Shown: positions 1 to 12,770, counted from the first letter of the stretch. The stretch: DNA of 64,000 nucleotides from Ciborinia camelliae (GCA_025890175.1 JANPYM010000004.1:2771005-2835004); one strand, 5' to 3'. Program-made: numbers and translations. Notes: a model not told the origin generated them from the sequence alone.

Positions 1-1676
1 TCGAAAAACATATATCCGGTATATATAAGGATCTCTCATGCTATTATTGGGCTCCACGGCTCTTCTGTCAGGATTCGGTGGCCATGTATTGACCTGCTTC
101 CTCCCGGACGAGGGAAAGAATAAAGACAATTACCAGGGAATGCAAGCCAAACCTCGTTGACCCAGATCGTGGACAGATTGAATGCTACCACCATTCATAT
201 TATCCTGTCGAGGCTGCATTCCAGTGGCATGATTGTGATCGCAGTTCATTTTAGTGGTTGTTAGAGTTATTTTGAAGATAAAATTGATGTTTTGGTTGAT
301 ATTTCTGGTGGTGTACTAGTATTATGTGGGCTGATAGAGAAAATTAAAAAGTAGGAGGGAGAAGATCTCAGCCTTATATAATAACATTTTGAGTTTGTGA
401 TAGTGCTTTCTGATGGGTAACTGAATCATTAAGCTCTAAGAGTATAAAATTTGGATGTGTATTGGAGTTCTGTTGTGGTCTTCACATCTCCATCTTCGAT
501 TGCTTTTCCGTCGCTTAGCAACACCGGTCCCCTTTCTTTCCAACCCTCAACTATTCCTGTTCTTCAATAAACACATGAGGTATTATAGCATTGTAAGTAT
601 TTGATTGCCAGAATCTCACAAAGCTGCAATTTGTTCATTCAGACACCAGAAAAATTAACAAATTTGTCATTTTTGCAGGGAAAAATATTATAGACTTTCC
701 TACAACAAGATAAATTCCAACACTACCACAGCCAGTGCCCAATTAAAAGCCACGATCTAATCTCATGCGCCACTACCAATTCTTAAGCCACTCTACAAGC
801 TTGATCATATTGCTCCCCGTCGAGACTATAGCCACAACAGCTACTATATCATGCTTGCACCAATTTGGTCAAAATAGGAATCCAATTACTGGCCAGCTAA
901 CCAGTCCCAGAGACTGTAGAAATTTGCCTCAGAAGCATTGGCCCGCCCTGTGGTAGTTTGCCTCTACAAAGAGCTCAAATGGCGTACAAAATAGTCAAGA
1001 TATAATGGAAAGATAAAAGAATGCAGATTGAGGTCATATTGATATTATTTTCGGCTCAATACCATTATGGTTTATCTGCAGTACACGGGCTCTCTGCCGA
1101 ACTTCATCTTCATTGTAGAGGAAAGATTAGAAATGTTCAACACCGCTTCACGAACTTACTTTCACTTGCAGTGTCCCATATTGATGAAATTTAAGTTTTT
1201 ATGAGATGAACTTAGAGTAAGTAAGGAAAAGGTATCATCCTATGATGACCCAACGTTTTATGTTAGTGCATACATAGACATATATGAGGTGGTAGAGAAC
1301 TATCATCCAGTATATATCTACTGGATGCTTAATTACTATTGACTGTAGACTTTTCTATCAAGCTTGGACCTATACCATCTAATGACTCTCCGATGCCTTC
1401 TGTCATTGAGACAGCAGAGATTGAACAATAATGTCTACCATCGAATGTTAGTAAAATGCTGATTGCTATTGACTGTAGATGCAATAAGTTTGAAGCTGTA
1501 ATGTCTCATCTCCTTTTGATACCGAGGTCATTAACTAGATAGAGATTCGAAATAAGATACCTATATCATCGGATACCGCCTAAACTCACATGGAAGCACT
1601 CACACTAAGCCTGATTAATTTACTCTGGGTTAGGTGTTTTGGCCAAACAAGGTCGATAATTGGAAGAATTAGGAAG

Positions 1677-1714
1677 GTGGATAGAAAACTTCATTTGAAA
1701 ACTTTTCTATCCAC
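1677..1714. repeat. Imperfect inverted repeat
   Basis: The arms GTGGATAGAAAA and TTTTCTATCCAC are perfect complements separated by about 14 bases, so the stretch can fold into a 12-bp hairpin. It is not next to a recognised gene. Confidence 0.6.
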
Positions 1715-4297
1715 TTGTATTTCGCCTCCGCAAAGTTAGGTACTGAAAAGGGCTTAGTGTAAGTTCTTGCATGTGAGTTCAAACGGTATTGAAATTCCTG
1801 ATTACTATTCAGGCTGACTAAGTCAGGGGTAGGCTTTAGCTATATCATCAACTTTTTAACTGTTGTGGTTTCAGGGCTGGTGGCCTGAGGTCGCAATATG
1901 TGCGCAAGCTAGGGATGCAGAAGTTTATCTTCAACCTTTCATTTTGCATTAGAACCTTCTCTATTTGGCTTGTTCCCTTGGATAATATGAATCAAGAAGC
2001 TTCTATATGAGGCATTTTCTACGTAAGCTTGTTATATAAAAAGGGTATGGACACATTGGATTGAACCCCTTCACGGAGATCTTAAAATCGTATGGATTAT
2101 CAACGAATAGGATTTGGAGGATTTAAGAAATTCTGGTGAATTGAGAAATGCCGATATAAGAACCTACTACAAGGGGGGTTAACTCCGATGTGTCCACCTC
2201 CTTTACCTCCAGTGACGTCTATAGTATACGGGGTACTTAGAATACGCCCCACTATAATAATACGTATTCATTTTTTTTGATGTTCCAATACCCACGTAGC
2301 ATCGAATTTTATACCACTGTCAAAAGAAATTTGTACAATGTTATATATCACCAGCAATATATGAGAATGCTGAAATGTCATACATTCCCTTCCGGATTGG
2401 GCAATAATGAAGCTACTGCTAGGCATTGAAAGCAAAATCTTGGAATCTAGCCAAACTTGAATGAAATATTTTGCATTCCCATATTTCAATATATTCTCAA
2501 CATAATAAAATCAATACGGTATCTCTTTCAGCATGTATTATTAACTTTAGTATGGACGCGCGTAATGTGAAGTCCTTAATATCAACCATCATAATACTAA
2601 TTTACACCATCAGCATCACTGTTGACCTCGCTGTCACTCCCAAACCCCATTACCCCCACGCTCTTTTACTTTCCTAATCAAGCCAGAATTGGTATCGTTA
2701 TGGGTAGTAATGGGCCAACAGTTGGCTATGGGCCTACCTACAACTAATTTAAGATTGGATTGGTTAGATTTCAGATTTATGACGCTCCACTAAGCATGAT
2801 GCGAGATGGGTTCTAGGCCTCAAATTTTGTGGGCTAATGCTTAATTTGGAGTTAAGCTTTTTATAATGCTTAATTAAAAGCTTGTTTTAAAGCTAAGACC
2901 TTAGTTCAAACCTTAATCGGACGCTAAACCGTTTACCCCTTTTAAATACGGGTAACTATGGATACTCATACCAGTAGGGATTAACGAGAACTCTGTACTC
3001 GCGCGACTAAAAAAGTATCGACCTCGGCTACGCTAGCACGTACCACGAAATGGTAAACTACAAGAGGAACTTTTGAGTTTCTTAGCGATCGGAATGTTTT
3101 ATACTTTCTGGCCACACGAGTCATACTTTAACAGTTCAGAGATTGGCCCGGGGACCAAATTATCTACCCGCTGACAACGGTTTGGTGACGTTATTAAAAA
3201 AAAAACTTACGGTTCACCGGCTATCGACAGCACCGGCCAAGGCCTCAGCCTGTCAAGCTCGTATAGTTAAGTGATACTGCTTGTAATGATACTCCGCTTA
3301 GTGCATTGTTTTCATGATTTCTAATGAGACGGACGAGCTGTTCATCCCTTACAAGACCGGCACATCATGCGTTTACCCTCTTTTATCCCCTTCTGGTTAA
3401 GAACACCGTTTCATGTCAATTTATACTGGTGCGGCTGTGGAAATTTGGGTACCCCAATACATGTCCCATGGTGGGAATCATAAGAGAAAATACGGCGCTA
3501 TCTTAGCGACGAATCGCATCTTTACTGGCGGCACGAGTATTTATACGATAAGCGCGTAGGAGATTGTTCAGGGTCGACTTTGAAAAAAAACTTTAATTCT
3601 TCACCTAACCCAAACAGGGGCTTCTAACGATATTCCATCATAAGTGACATTCCTCTTCTGCAGGTTCGTCTGAATTCAGGTCACTGTCGGCACCGTCTAG
3701 ATTCACAGGCATGAATAGACACTCATCTTGAAGATACCGTTCTCATGGACTGCTAGACTAGGGAGAGTCGCGCCGGTTAGATGAGAGCTTTGATAATGTT
3801 AGAGCTATTCACTTTGCAGATTTTTTCTTCAATACTCATACAACAATCTCAATGTTCATTATTTTCACTCTTTCCTTCTTATTGAGAATGGAATTCTTAT
3901 TATAAGATGTAACCTATGAAAATTGATCATGCTAAATGTACGATCCTGAGGCTATATGCCCATTATAGTCACATCTGCCATAAATGATCCACAACACCGT
4001 GATTCTACGAGAGGTCATTACTTCAACAACTAAGCCTATTCCAATCCCAAATTTTGCGGAGGCGAAACAAAAAATGGATCAAAGAATCTTTAAAGTGGGT
4101 AGAAAATACTCACTCTGATACAGTGTATGTACCTAGTAGTTATCCTGTGATTGATACAGAGGTGATGTCACTCACCGGTGCTGATATGACATTCCCCGGT
4201 GATGGATACGGGGAATTTATTCACATAACGGAATTTGTATATTTTAAGAATAGCTTCATTGTTACTGAATTCAGTGTCTAATAAGCTTCCGGCAGAA

Positions 4298-4339
4298 CGA
4301 GCTGCAACGTAGGCACCTTAGGACCTACGTTGCAGCTCG
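4298..4339. repeat. Perfect 16-bp hairpin
   Basis: The arm CGAGCTGCAACGTAGG (4298-4313) is followed after 10 bases by its exact reverse complement (4324-4339). It lies 17 bases after the stop of a short plus-strand frame. It could be a structured transcript end, the core of a small inverted-repeat transposon, or a chance survivor; sequence alone does not decide. Confidence 0.85.
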
Positions 4340-5063
4340 GATTTTGTACGGTACTTCGGACTCGATGGATGATCCTTCTAAATAATCACGTGTTGATATC
4401 TACTTGGATGAACTCCTTATTTTAATCAGATCTTTTACCTTTTCCGGCTTAGACCGATAGGAGATAAGAATATACAGGGGTGTCGGCATCCGAAATCTCA
4501 AGGATAATCCCTAAAAGGGTAATATTAGGTAAACTGAATATAAGGAGATATACTTTTTCTACTCCATACATCTAAAATGTATGCAAACCGAAGAATTTGT
4601 CCTTATCGAAAGATTATTCTTAAAGAAGAGTTTTGCTGTACTTCCAAATATCAATAATTATTACTAGAGTAACGCGTATATGAAATACTGAGAATATTAA
4701 TTACAAAAATGCTCCGATGTCCTCCCAATCCAATCGCATGCCGGATTTACTTCCCCAGAACTCGGTACATGGGTCTTGGTATGCATTCTTGTACCTGAAT
4801 TCAGATGATAGTAATCAAGTAACCCTGCTGCAATGAAACGGGCAGGTGAATATCGATCTCGATGGAAGTCTTTGTGAAAATATGTGGATCAGTGAGTTTG
4901 TTGTAATCCGAGCTTCGTTAATTCTTAGCGACGAATCTACCAGCGTACACATACCGGGAGACCGGGGTGATACCCGCCAGTGATGCCACTGCAGGGGAGA
5001 GATTGATTAATCTGAAAACAAATGAAGTTGTCAATTCGTCATTGCTTTCACTCTCGAGAAACA

Positions 5064-5072
5064 TATATAAAA
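5064..5072 (+). promoter_or_regulatory. TATA box of the solute-binding-like gene
   Basis: A TATATAAA motif lies about 100 bases before the ATG at 5169, followed by a C/A-rich leader, as expected for a fungal core promoter. Confidence 0.5.
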
Positions 5073-5168
5073 GCTTCCCATCTCCAACAATGATTTTCTT
5101 TTCCAAGCCAGACTACAATTCCAAACACACTCTATTCTAACAAAGTAACCCCTATCTTTGCTTTCACA

Positions 5169-6393
5169 ATGCATCTCTCAGCCGCCAGAGTCCTTGCCTT
5201 GAGCAGCGTACTCGGTACCTCGTTTGCTCGAGTCAACAATGTTCCAGTCGATACTTCAACACTCGATGAACTTTACGCCGCAGCAGTTAAAGAAGATGGA
5301 AAATTGGTTGTAGTGGGAGGTGGTGATGGTGAGTAAAGCAAAATGGCTGTACCCAAAAACCATATACACGTACTGACAAGCTACAAGCCGGAGTCCAAGC
5401 CGATGCTATCAAAACCGCTTGGGCGGCACGATTCCCAAAAATCTCCCTTGATTACACAATCGACCTCTCGAAATACCACGACAGCCGAATTGACCGAGCA
5501 TACTGGAACAACAATGAAACCGTTGATGTTGCCATCCTTCAAACTCTTCAAGATTTCCAGCGTTGGAAGGAGGAAGGCCGTTTGTTGTTTTACAAGCCAC
5601 CAACTTTTGAGGATTTGTATTCGGGAGAGAAGGATCTTGATGGAGCTTTCTTGCCAGTCTCATATGGTAAGACTATCCTGTTGGCCAACCTTTTCTCGTT
5701 TCATTTTTACTAACCTTCTAATCAGGCAACTTTGGAGACTTCATTTACGATGGAAGTCTTTTATCAGCAGCCGACGCTCCAACCAACTACGAGGACCTTC
5801 TAGACTCCAAATGGAAGAGTAAGATTGTAGCCACCTACCCCAACGATGACGATGCGATCGCATTCCTCTTCTCAATCATCGTTGAGAAATACGGTTTCGA
5901 ATGGCTTGACGCACTTGCAACCCAAGATGTCCAATGGGTTCGCGGAACTGCCACTCCTGGTTTCGTCATCCAAGACAACCACAACGGTGCCAACGCTTCC
6001 GCATCTGGTTCATCACCCAAGGGACGCATTATCACATTTACCAGTTTCCCAGCCTCGGATGATAGCTACTGGGTAACCGCTTCCCCAGAAGCCCCAGAAC
6101 AACATATGGCGTGGGCTCAAACTGGTGCTGCCATGGCTTCTACTACACGACCAAACACCGCCAAGCTTTTCTTGGCTTGGATTACCAGTGATGAGTGGCA
6201 ATCAGCTTCCACTTCGGGATCGGTCAGAAAGAGTTTGGATATTGGTGGAACTCTTTACACTAGCAACACTACCCAAACTGCCCAATTCAGACAGTTTATG
6301 CAAGACCGCACGAGAGTTGATTGGTGGAAGTTGCAATTCGAGACCACTCTCGGAACGGCTCAAGGTCCTAGTCCTTTGATCTTGTACCCATAG
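5169..6393 (+). CDS. Secreted periplasmic-binding-protein-like (ABC Fe3+ type)
   Basis: Three exons: 5169-5328, 5388-5666 and 5726-6393, joined by introns of 59 bp (branch TACTGAC) and 59 bp (CTAATCAG-type end); phases match and give 368 residues. Residues 1-20 form a signal peptide (MHLSAARVLALSS, cut near SFA). The mature part reads as a type-2 periplasmic-binding fold of the Fe3+ solute-binding class: the early GGGDAG loop, the RFPKISLDYT strand, the SKYHDSRIDR segment and a long C-terminal lobe ending LILYP. In bacteria such proteins deliver iron or similar ligands to ABC importers; fungal homologues are secreted and lack a known importer partner, so ligand and role are open. The ATG was chosen because it opens the signal peptide and follows a TATA box. 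No membrane helix or anchor follows the signal peptide. Family call is firm; function is inferred. Confidence 0.88.
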
Positions 6394-6999
6394 ATTGTGG
6401 GTTGAGTTGTGATGGGGGTTATAGAAAAATTGGAGAGAGCTAACGAAAAATGGTGTTTGGGAGCGGTGAGCGGAGCTAATAAAAACGGTGTTTGGAAGCG
6501 GTGAGATGTGGCTTAGACTGTGTTGATGACTTTACTTTTTCAAGATTATATGTCTTTCTTGTTCTGAGGGCAGGTTCCTCTTACTTTTAGCTTACGTACT
6601 TCTTTCACTTTATGGCCATAAATGATTATACTTATATATAAATTTTCATCTCCAGGAAAAACATGTGAAAGTGACTGAATTAGTTTCATCTCGAGCTGTA
6701 TCGGTAAGCGAGAAGATGCGATCAAAATATAACACTCAAACTTCTCTTGGCAGTGATTCGGGATGTGAATTACGGTACACACTCGGAGTCAAGGAAGAAA
6801 TTTGGAAGGATTTATGGCTTGTTTGGATGTCAAAATCCGTTGTTTCACGACAATGCGGAGTCCGGCGGACCCCGGATTCGGCAATGCCGTGATTCTGGAG
6901 TAGGTAGCCTCAGAAAACTTAATTCTTCCAAGCCCTATCCCAAACCTTATTTTCAACCACCCAAATGAGGTTCCGGGTATACCCACCAAGTAAAACCTA

Positions 7000-7260
7000 A
7001 AACTGTCGGGACAATCATGTGTTCGTACATGGGTGCCGTACGAGCCGTACGAACCGTACGAACCACCTAGCGTACGAACTAGTACGGCAACATGCTCTAT
7101 ATAAGAGATCTACCTTGGCTTGATGGAAATCAAGAATTGATATACACATACATGGCATAAAGTACTTTATACGTTGGACCATCACCAGGTTGATACCGAT
7201 ACCAGCGAAAACTACCACTGAACACTTATTATAAATAGTCTACAAAAAATACAGATTTTT
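7000..7260 (+). repeat. LTR-like fragment with GTACGAACC array
   Basis: Contains clustered CCGTACGAACCGTACGAACC motifs, then CTATATAAGAGATC (a TATA box), then the block AAAGTACTTTATACG, then a CCAGGTTGATACC block. The same order recurs at 22400-22600 and 25415-25630, which suggests U3/TATA/R of one LTR family. No open reading frame or full element is left. Confidence 0.6.
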
Positions 7261-8377
7261 ATACTGAAAATGGAAAGGTTCTTAAGAAAAAACAGTCCGC
7301 GCTTTTTACCTACATAATTCGCACCATATATAGGTAATTATTTAAAGAAAAAATGCGGATAGTTCAGTACGGTTTCAAAAAGATCCACCAACGTCCTCCC
7401 CGGAATTCCACTAAATGCGGATTATTTTTCGCAACGATTGTGACATGCAAACTGCCCGGGGTCCTGATAGCAGAAAATCTAGTGCATTCGGCATGATCCG
7501 AGTCGATCGTTCTTTGACGGGGTATTATTACTTAACGGGATGGTCCTCCGGTATCCAAGAACTATGTATGCACTACAAATACTAGAAGAAATCTAGGTAC
7601 TGTTAACAAACATAACAGCCATCCAAAAGTTACTTGCAGATCTATGATGATTAACAGATTCTGAACTTTCTCGGTCACGGATATGATTCTGAGGGTCTGT
7701 TTATCTCCTATCAATAAGCTGTCCACGCGCAAATTCGGCGTTAAGCATAGTCATAGGATGACTGGCATCCACAATACCATCAGTACTGGTGAATAAGTCG
7801 GGATGGATGCTGACCATGGTGGGTGTTAGGACTGATGCTGATGTAGTAGTTTGACATGTTGATACTAGACTTGAAGGTTCGGCTTGGATCTCTATTGTGG
7901 CTTTGATAATTTGAGTTGAGTTGGTGAGTTGGTGAGTTGGTGAGTTTGGGAGTGTAGTAGTTGTGGTTATTGGTTGTTTGTTTAGAGGGAGGAGGAATGG
8001 GAAGAGCGAGAGCGGATGGATTTGATGAAATCTTGGGGGGTGCGGACGAGTGAAACTTTATTCCTTTCTTATATAAGGGGACGGAATTACCATGAATTGC
8101 CAATCCGTGGGCGGAAATCATAATTGTCTGAACGAATTTCCGAAAGGGCATTTGCCAATGCACTAGCCGGTCAATAAAGTGTACTTTCTTCTATGGTAGG
8201 GTAATGTATTCACAAATGTTGGTGAATGGACGAGAACGGCTTGAATTTTAGCAACGATTCACAACGAAAAATATCTACAGCATGAACTACCCAAGTACTC
8301 CCCAATCACCCACCCCATTAAGAAATGTACTTCATTGAATCAAACATAAGAGACTACCCGAAAAAACTTCCAACCGC

Positions 8378-8384
8378 TATAAAA
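8378..8384 (+). promoter_or_regulatory. TATA box
   Basis: TATAAAA about 85 bases before the ATG at 8469, followed by an A/C-rich leader. Confidence 0.5.
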
Positions 8385-8468
8385 GATTCCCCTCTTGCCG
8401 TGTTCGCGTTAAAATGAAACTATCAAGTATACATATTGAAATTTCCACAACATCCACGACAACCCACC

Positions 8469-9104
8469 ATGAATATCTCAATAAATATTTTCCCTAAGAT
8501 CGATCCTAGGCAGCAAGAGTCTCAGAATGGGCTTTATCAGAGCGAACACTCCCAAGGTGGTGGGTACTGTCAAAACGGCGTAAAGGTGCAAATTGGCGAA
8601 AGCGCTCAGAATGGAGTAAATACTCAGACGAGTGGAAGCATGCAAAGTACCAATATCTTCCAAACGGAAAACCACTTCGGAAGTCCTGAAGATTACTGTC
8701 AGAGAGCCGGCGCCATGTTTGACCGCAACAACCCCAGAACTCTACCCGTGCCAAACCTAGGACTCAGCTGTGCATTGAATGACCCCGAATTCAGCGCTAT
8801 TTGGGACGAAATAACCAATGAACCAACAACTGGGGTCCTATCCTATCCAGCTCAAGAGTCACTTGCAAGTCTAACTCTCCCTGACATAGACCTCAACAGC
8901 ACAGTGGATCACCCGACCTTTGACGACATATGGGATGAAGTGATGGATACAACAACACTTGAAGCTTTGTTCTTTCCACCTCAAAATTTGCTTGAAGATG
9001 CACCTCAAAACATTGCGAATCCAAATCCCTCCACGGTGGAACCAGGAATTCAGCAGGGAGGGCAGACACAAAATGATCGACCAACAAGGCCGTGGGAGCT
9101 ATGA
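8469..9104 (+). CDS. Hypothetical protein with duplicated IWDE module
   Basis: Single exon, 211 residues, no recognised family. The frame stays open to a TTG upstream, but the first ATG (8469, context CCACCATGA) is the natural start. Residues 1-70 are rich in Gln, Asn, Gly and Ser (several QNG repeats). Residues about 96-132 and 139-175 are two copies of one module: NLGLS..LNDPEFSAIWDEI.. and DIDLN..VDHPTFDDIWDEV.., each followed by a short T-rich stretch and a YPAQ/FPPQ turn. There is no signal peptide or membrane helix, so it is probably intracellular. The acidic W-D-E core repeated every 43 residues could be a short binding motif, but that is inference. It is transcribed tail-to-tail with the ankyrin gene that follows. 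Confidence 0.65.
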   Translation: MNISINIFPKIDPRQQESQNGLYQSEHSQGGGYCQNGVKVQIGESAQNGVNTQTSGSMQSTNIFQTENHFGSPEDYCQRAGAMFDRNNPRTLPVPNLGLSCALNDPEFSAIWDEITNEPTTGVLSYPAQESLASLTLPDIDLNSTVDHPTFDDIWDEVMDTTTLEALFFPPQNLLEDAPQNIANPNPSTVEPGIQQGGQTQNDRPTRPWEL

Positions 9105-9557
9105 GCGATATTGGAGACGAGGCAAGGCCTGGTGTTCTGTTCCGAATCTTCCACAAGAGGATTTTGAGTTTTTCTTTGCGTGATGTATGTAGAATTTGAT
9201 AACAATGAATGACTGTCTGAAATCCATCGTATTCGATCCGAGATATATGTGAAGTGAACGTTGAAATGACAAGTCGAGGCGATAAATGAAAGCCTGAATC
9301 TCCTCAAGGTTTAGTATCTTTGAGGGAGAGGTGCTGCCGCAAAAACATATATTGCGCCCAAACGCCACGGCGAGCATTGGGAATCATGATCCAGTTGTTG
9401 AGTGGAATGCTCTTCATGTGCGAGGAAGACTATAGGGCGACCTAGCCAGCTACTAGTCCCGTCGAGATCTCCGAAATTAGAATTTGAGAAAATCGACTCG
9501 GTGTTGTGCCAAAGTATCGACGTTCGGGGTAGATCAATACCAAGATATATATGGTGA
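9105..9557. other. Convergent intergenic spacer
   Basis: This 453-bp spacer separates two genes that converge; it should hold both 3' ends. I see no further gene or repeat in it. Confidence 0.5.
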
Positions 9558-11701
9558 TTAATCAACCCATGTCCCTGGCATTAAAATGGGCTCGGGACTT
9601 TCAACGAGGGACCAGAACTCTCCAGCAAATTTATCCGTCGGCTCTAGAAACCAAAATTCCCAATCCTCCACACAAGGACCGTATTTGAAGCCTAACAAAG
9701 GCCAATCGAAGTCTTCCCACCATCCCTGCGAATCATTATATACACTCATTTGGGGTCGCGTTAATTCATGATGAAGAATTTCCCACTCGCCATATTGATG
9801 AAGATCAATACCTGAATCGTGTAAGAGTTGAAGCCACCGTACCGAAATCTGCTTTGAACAATCGAGAAATTGACCTGAAAACGAATTGTTTTCGAGGGAA
9901 TAACTGATAGACTCCCCAATTATTGCTTGCAGTGGAGTCCAATGCGAATTATTCAAACTATGCACATCAAAACCAGCACATATGACTTCTCGGAGAAGCA
10001 TTTCCAATTCTTCTATATCATGATTGGTGACATCGCCGTATTGGAGCCTGCAATAATGTTTGTATGCAAAGTGCTCAGACCACTGATGAAATGCCGTTAT
10101 TAAATTTTTATCGCCGATCTGCAAACTGATATTTGCCTGAAAATCGGGGCCGCCAAGAAATGACGTTATTAGGCTTGGTGCACCTGGACTCAAATAGGGC
10201 CGAGACATTTCCCCAGAAACAATGAATATCTTTTCTGTCAAATTCACATCCCCAGGGTTTAAATATATGTGCTCATAAAGACATTTGAATATGTCCTCGG
10301 AACAAAAACATTCGACTAGGATATGGGGATCATCAATAAGTTCCATATCTGCGCCTGCTTGAAGAAAGATTCTTATTATGTCAAGCGGGTGACAGTCGCC
10401 TTTTCCAAGAACCTCGTCGGCCCATTCGGCGATTTCAAACAATGGGGTCTTTCTTTTCCAACTCTCGTCGGGAATTGAGACATCGGCTCTTTGAGAAAGA
10501 AGTAATTTGCACAAATCGATGTGTCCTCTTGAGGCAGCAACCTAATCAACCATAAGTAATGGAGACTAAAAAGCATGGATTAATCAAAACTTTACATGCA
10601 GAGGAGTAGTACCATTATAATATTTATCACCTGAGGGATCAGGCTTGCTGTAAAAGCGATCGTTGACAAAGCCCGTTCGATTTTCCAGCATCCGTTGTAC
10701 TCCAAAAACATCTCCCTTGTATAAACACGCAAAGAATTCTGAGCCATTCGTATCCAGAGTACGATGAGTCTCAATGTTGAAGTTCCACCGTAAGGCTGAT
10801 AGATCTTTGGTATACATACATTGCCACGCTCTGTTTGAAAGCCACACGGGAAGGTGGTACGTAGCCTCAATCTTTCGAAGCCTTTTTCTTTTTTGTTTTT
10901 GCTCCTGGGTTCGAAGTTTGCCCGAACCAAGAAAATACCCAGACCAAGTTGACGAGGAATAGGTCTCTGAGTATCGTGCAAGAGTCTGTTTTTCGGGATG
11001 ACAAACCAGCGAATCCTGTGGTTCAGACTTGGAGTTCTCTGGATCGCTGAACGTCGCAACACCATTTGACGTACCTACAGTAGAAAAGAAGTTTTTCGTG
11101 GGTGAATTTGAGACCATGGTCGCCGAAATTGTGGACTGCCAAGTTGCAAAAGATTGGTCAAAAGAAGCTTGAATTTGTGTCGTTAAAACAGAAGATTGCT
11201 GCTGTAAAGTTGCACTGTGATCCATGAGCTAGTTGCATATATGAGATAAAAAGGGACTTACTTTGTTTGCCATGATATAGCGAGATTCATTAGCCTGGTG
11301 GCATTTTTCATCCTCCTTTTCAATTTTTTAAGCTGATCGTTCTTCAGAACCACCTTAGTGGCCCCCAACTTCTTCTTCCATCTACTGTTGGAATTGATGT
11401 CTTGCGCCAGAGCATTAACGAGTTCGTTCAACTCGTCAGATGAATCCTGACATAGTTGTAGGGTACGCTCGAGAAAGCTATTCGAAGGTCGTCCAGATGA
11501 AGTGAGTTTTAGTTGACTTTCCAGGATACTTCGTAGTATAAATTGTTGGTTATCGAGCTCGCGCGCGAGGAAAGCGATGTCATCTGGGGCGTCCTGGATT
11601 TGGTCCCAATAATTCTTCAGCTTGATGACACTGGAGGCAAGATTGCCTGCCAATTGAGCGACACTGATACCGCTGGCAACAGCACCAAGAACTTCCGCCA
11701 T
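9558..11701 (-). CDS. PigL_N domain and ankyrin-repeat protein
   Basis: Three exons on the minus strand: 11701-11262, 11214-10596 and 10541-9558 (introns of 47 and 54 bp, matching phases), 680 residues. Residues 1-146 match the fungal PigL_N/STAND N-terminal type (MAEVLGAVASGISVAQLAG, the LKNYWDQIQDAPDDI stretch, then helices ending in a Lys/Arg-rich run). Residues 147-250 are a Ser/Thr-rich linker. An ankyrin pair follows at about 345-410: GTTPLHVAASRGHIDLCKLL is a textbook ankyrin helix pair and is split by intron 2. The rest, to residue 680, is a Trp-rich region with a second weak ankyrin (HWTPLQAIIG). Such proteins are fungal relatives of STAND/NLR-type architectures, often linked to self/non-self recognition; no NTPase motif is visible here, so it is at most a partner or a degenerate form. 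Family call is firm; role is inferred. Confidence 0.85.
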
Positions 11702-12369
11702 TTTGGTTAGAGAGATGAATTCGATGAAGGAGTGAGAAAAAAAACGGGACTGTCATGAGTTTTATGGTGCGTTCAAGATCACAGCCTCATAAGGGCAGTG
11801 CTGACATGCGTGCAGCTGCGATGTAACATGAATCTTCAGTTCAGGCCCCCATATCTTCACAGCCAACGAAACCATCATTCGGATGTCAAGCCAAGTCAAT
11901 AATGAAACCATAATAGAATAGGCTAATCCTTTGATGACCAAAAAAAATGACAACACACCTGGGCACTGTAAGATTGGACGACAATTGCCGCCTCAACGTT
12001 ATCGTGTGGATTAAGAAGCAGCAGAATTGAGAGCACAAATTAGCATAATTGAACAGACTCTCAACTTGAAAAAAGGTGTCCCACTCATCTCCTCGAAGGA
12101 CAATGTCCAATGAGGGTTTCACGTAAAGTGATATTTTCAACTCTTTAGGATTTTTGAATCATTTGATTATCAAAATCGAGGCTATTCGCAATAGGAAAAG
12201 GGATTTGAAATTATTTTGCATCGCGATTCTGGAAATCAGCGCACAGCCACTGGGCAGTGTCCACCAAGATCCTAGCGCCCAATCCAGACAAGCAAGTGAT
12301 AGTTCACCACATGATCGTACTATTGAGGGCGCGCTAGGGTCTGCATGTGTTTTACAGCCTTTTTGCATA

Positions 12370-12770
12370 TAATACGAGTGGGCAACAGTCATAGAGCCTG
12401 AAACGAAGCATTGGGAGGAGAGGCGCGCGACCCGGCGTCCAGAGACCCTGGGCCGATTAAATGGATTGCGATACGGCAAGCTGAAAAGATTTAAATGCAA
12501 TTACTGTGTGCCGTATCACATGTCTATTATAAACCAAATCATGTGACATATTACGTAATAGAGTTACGTGATCCGATTGGAGTAAAGTGAAGGGGTCGTT
12601 TTCTTTTGCTCCAAAACCCTTCCACTTCGTTTCAAGCATAATAACAATAGGGCTGCAACATGTATATACTCTTTAGTCAACTCAATGTACTATATTTTCA
12701 CCTACCATTTCTCTTTTATGGTATTAACTGGTGATCCCAGTGTATATACCTTCAATAATACACATACATA
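12370..12770. repeat. Degenerate dispersed repeat (second copy near 26310-26620)
   Basis: Shared blocks with 26310-26620 in the same order: an AGAGCCTGAA block, GATACGGCAAGCTG (GATACGGGAAGCTG in the other), AAATGCAATT, TATGTGATCCGATTG-like sequence, and an AAACCCTTCCACTT block. It is followed by CTCTTTAGTCAACTCAAT and TATTAACTGGTGATCCCAGTG, which recur near 22700-22800 and 58860-58960. The transitions between copies suggest decayed transposon DNA. Confidence 0.6.

Larger units (their letters stand above)
1..5168. other. Gene-free left part of the window
   Basis: I find no gene I can support in this AT-rich stretch. A plus-strand reading frame open from about 96 to 249 ends in a Cys-containing tail and could be the last exon of a gene entering from the left, but no acceptor or homology supports it. 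A 75-codon frame at 4054-4281 starts with TTG, not ATG. Two inverted repeats (1677-1714 and 4298-4339) are listed separately. The stretch around 2990-3560 looks less AT-rich than its surroundings and has no open frame of note; it may be an old repeat. Confidence 0.5.
6394..8468. other. Intergenic stretch with an LTR-like repeat and a possible short minus-strand transcript
   Basis: After the 3' flank of the upstream gene there is an LTR-like fragment (about 7000-7260, listed separately). On the minus strand a TATATAAG box near 8075 is followed by a C/T-rich leader and ATGs near 7857 and 7820 that open only 25- and 38-codon frames; this could be a short gene, but no product is recognisable, so I do not call a CDS. 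Confidence 0.4.

Noticed and set aside
4054..4281. 75-codon frame before the 16-bp hairpin
   Set aside because: No ATG start, no upstream exon evident, no recognised family.
7780..8163. 127-codon minus frame
   Set aside because: Starts with GTG and reads across a likely promoter and C/T-rich leader.
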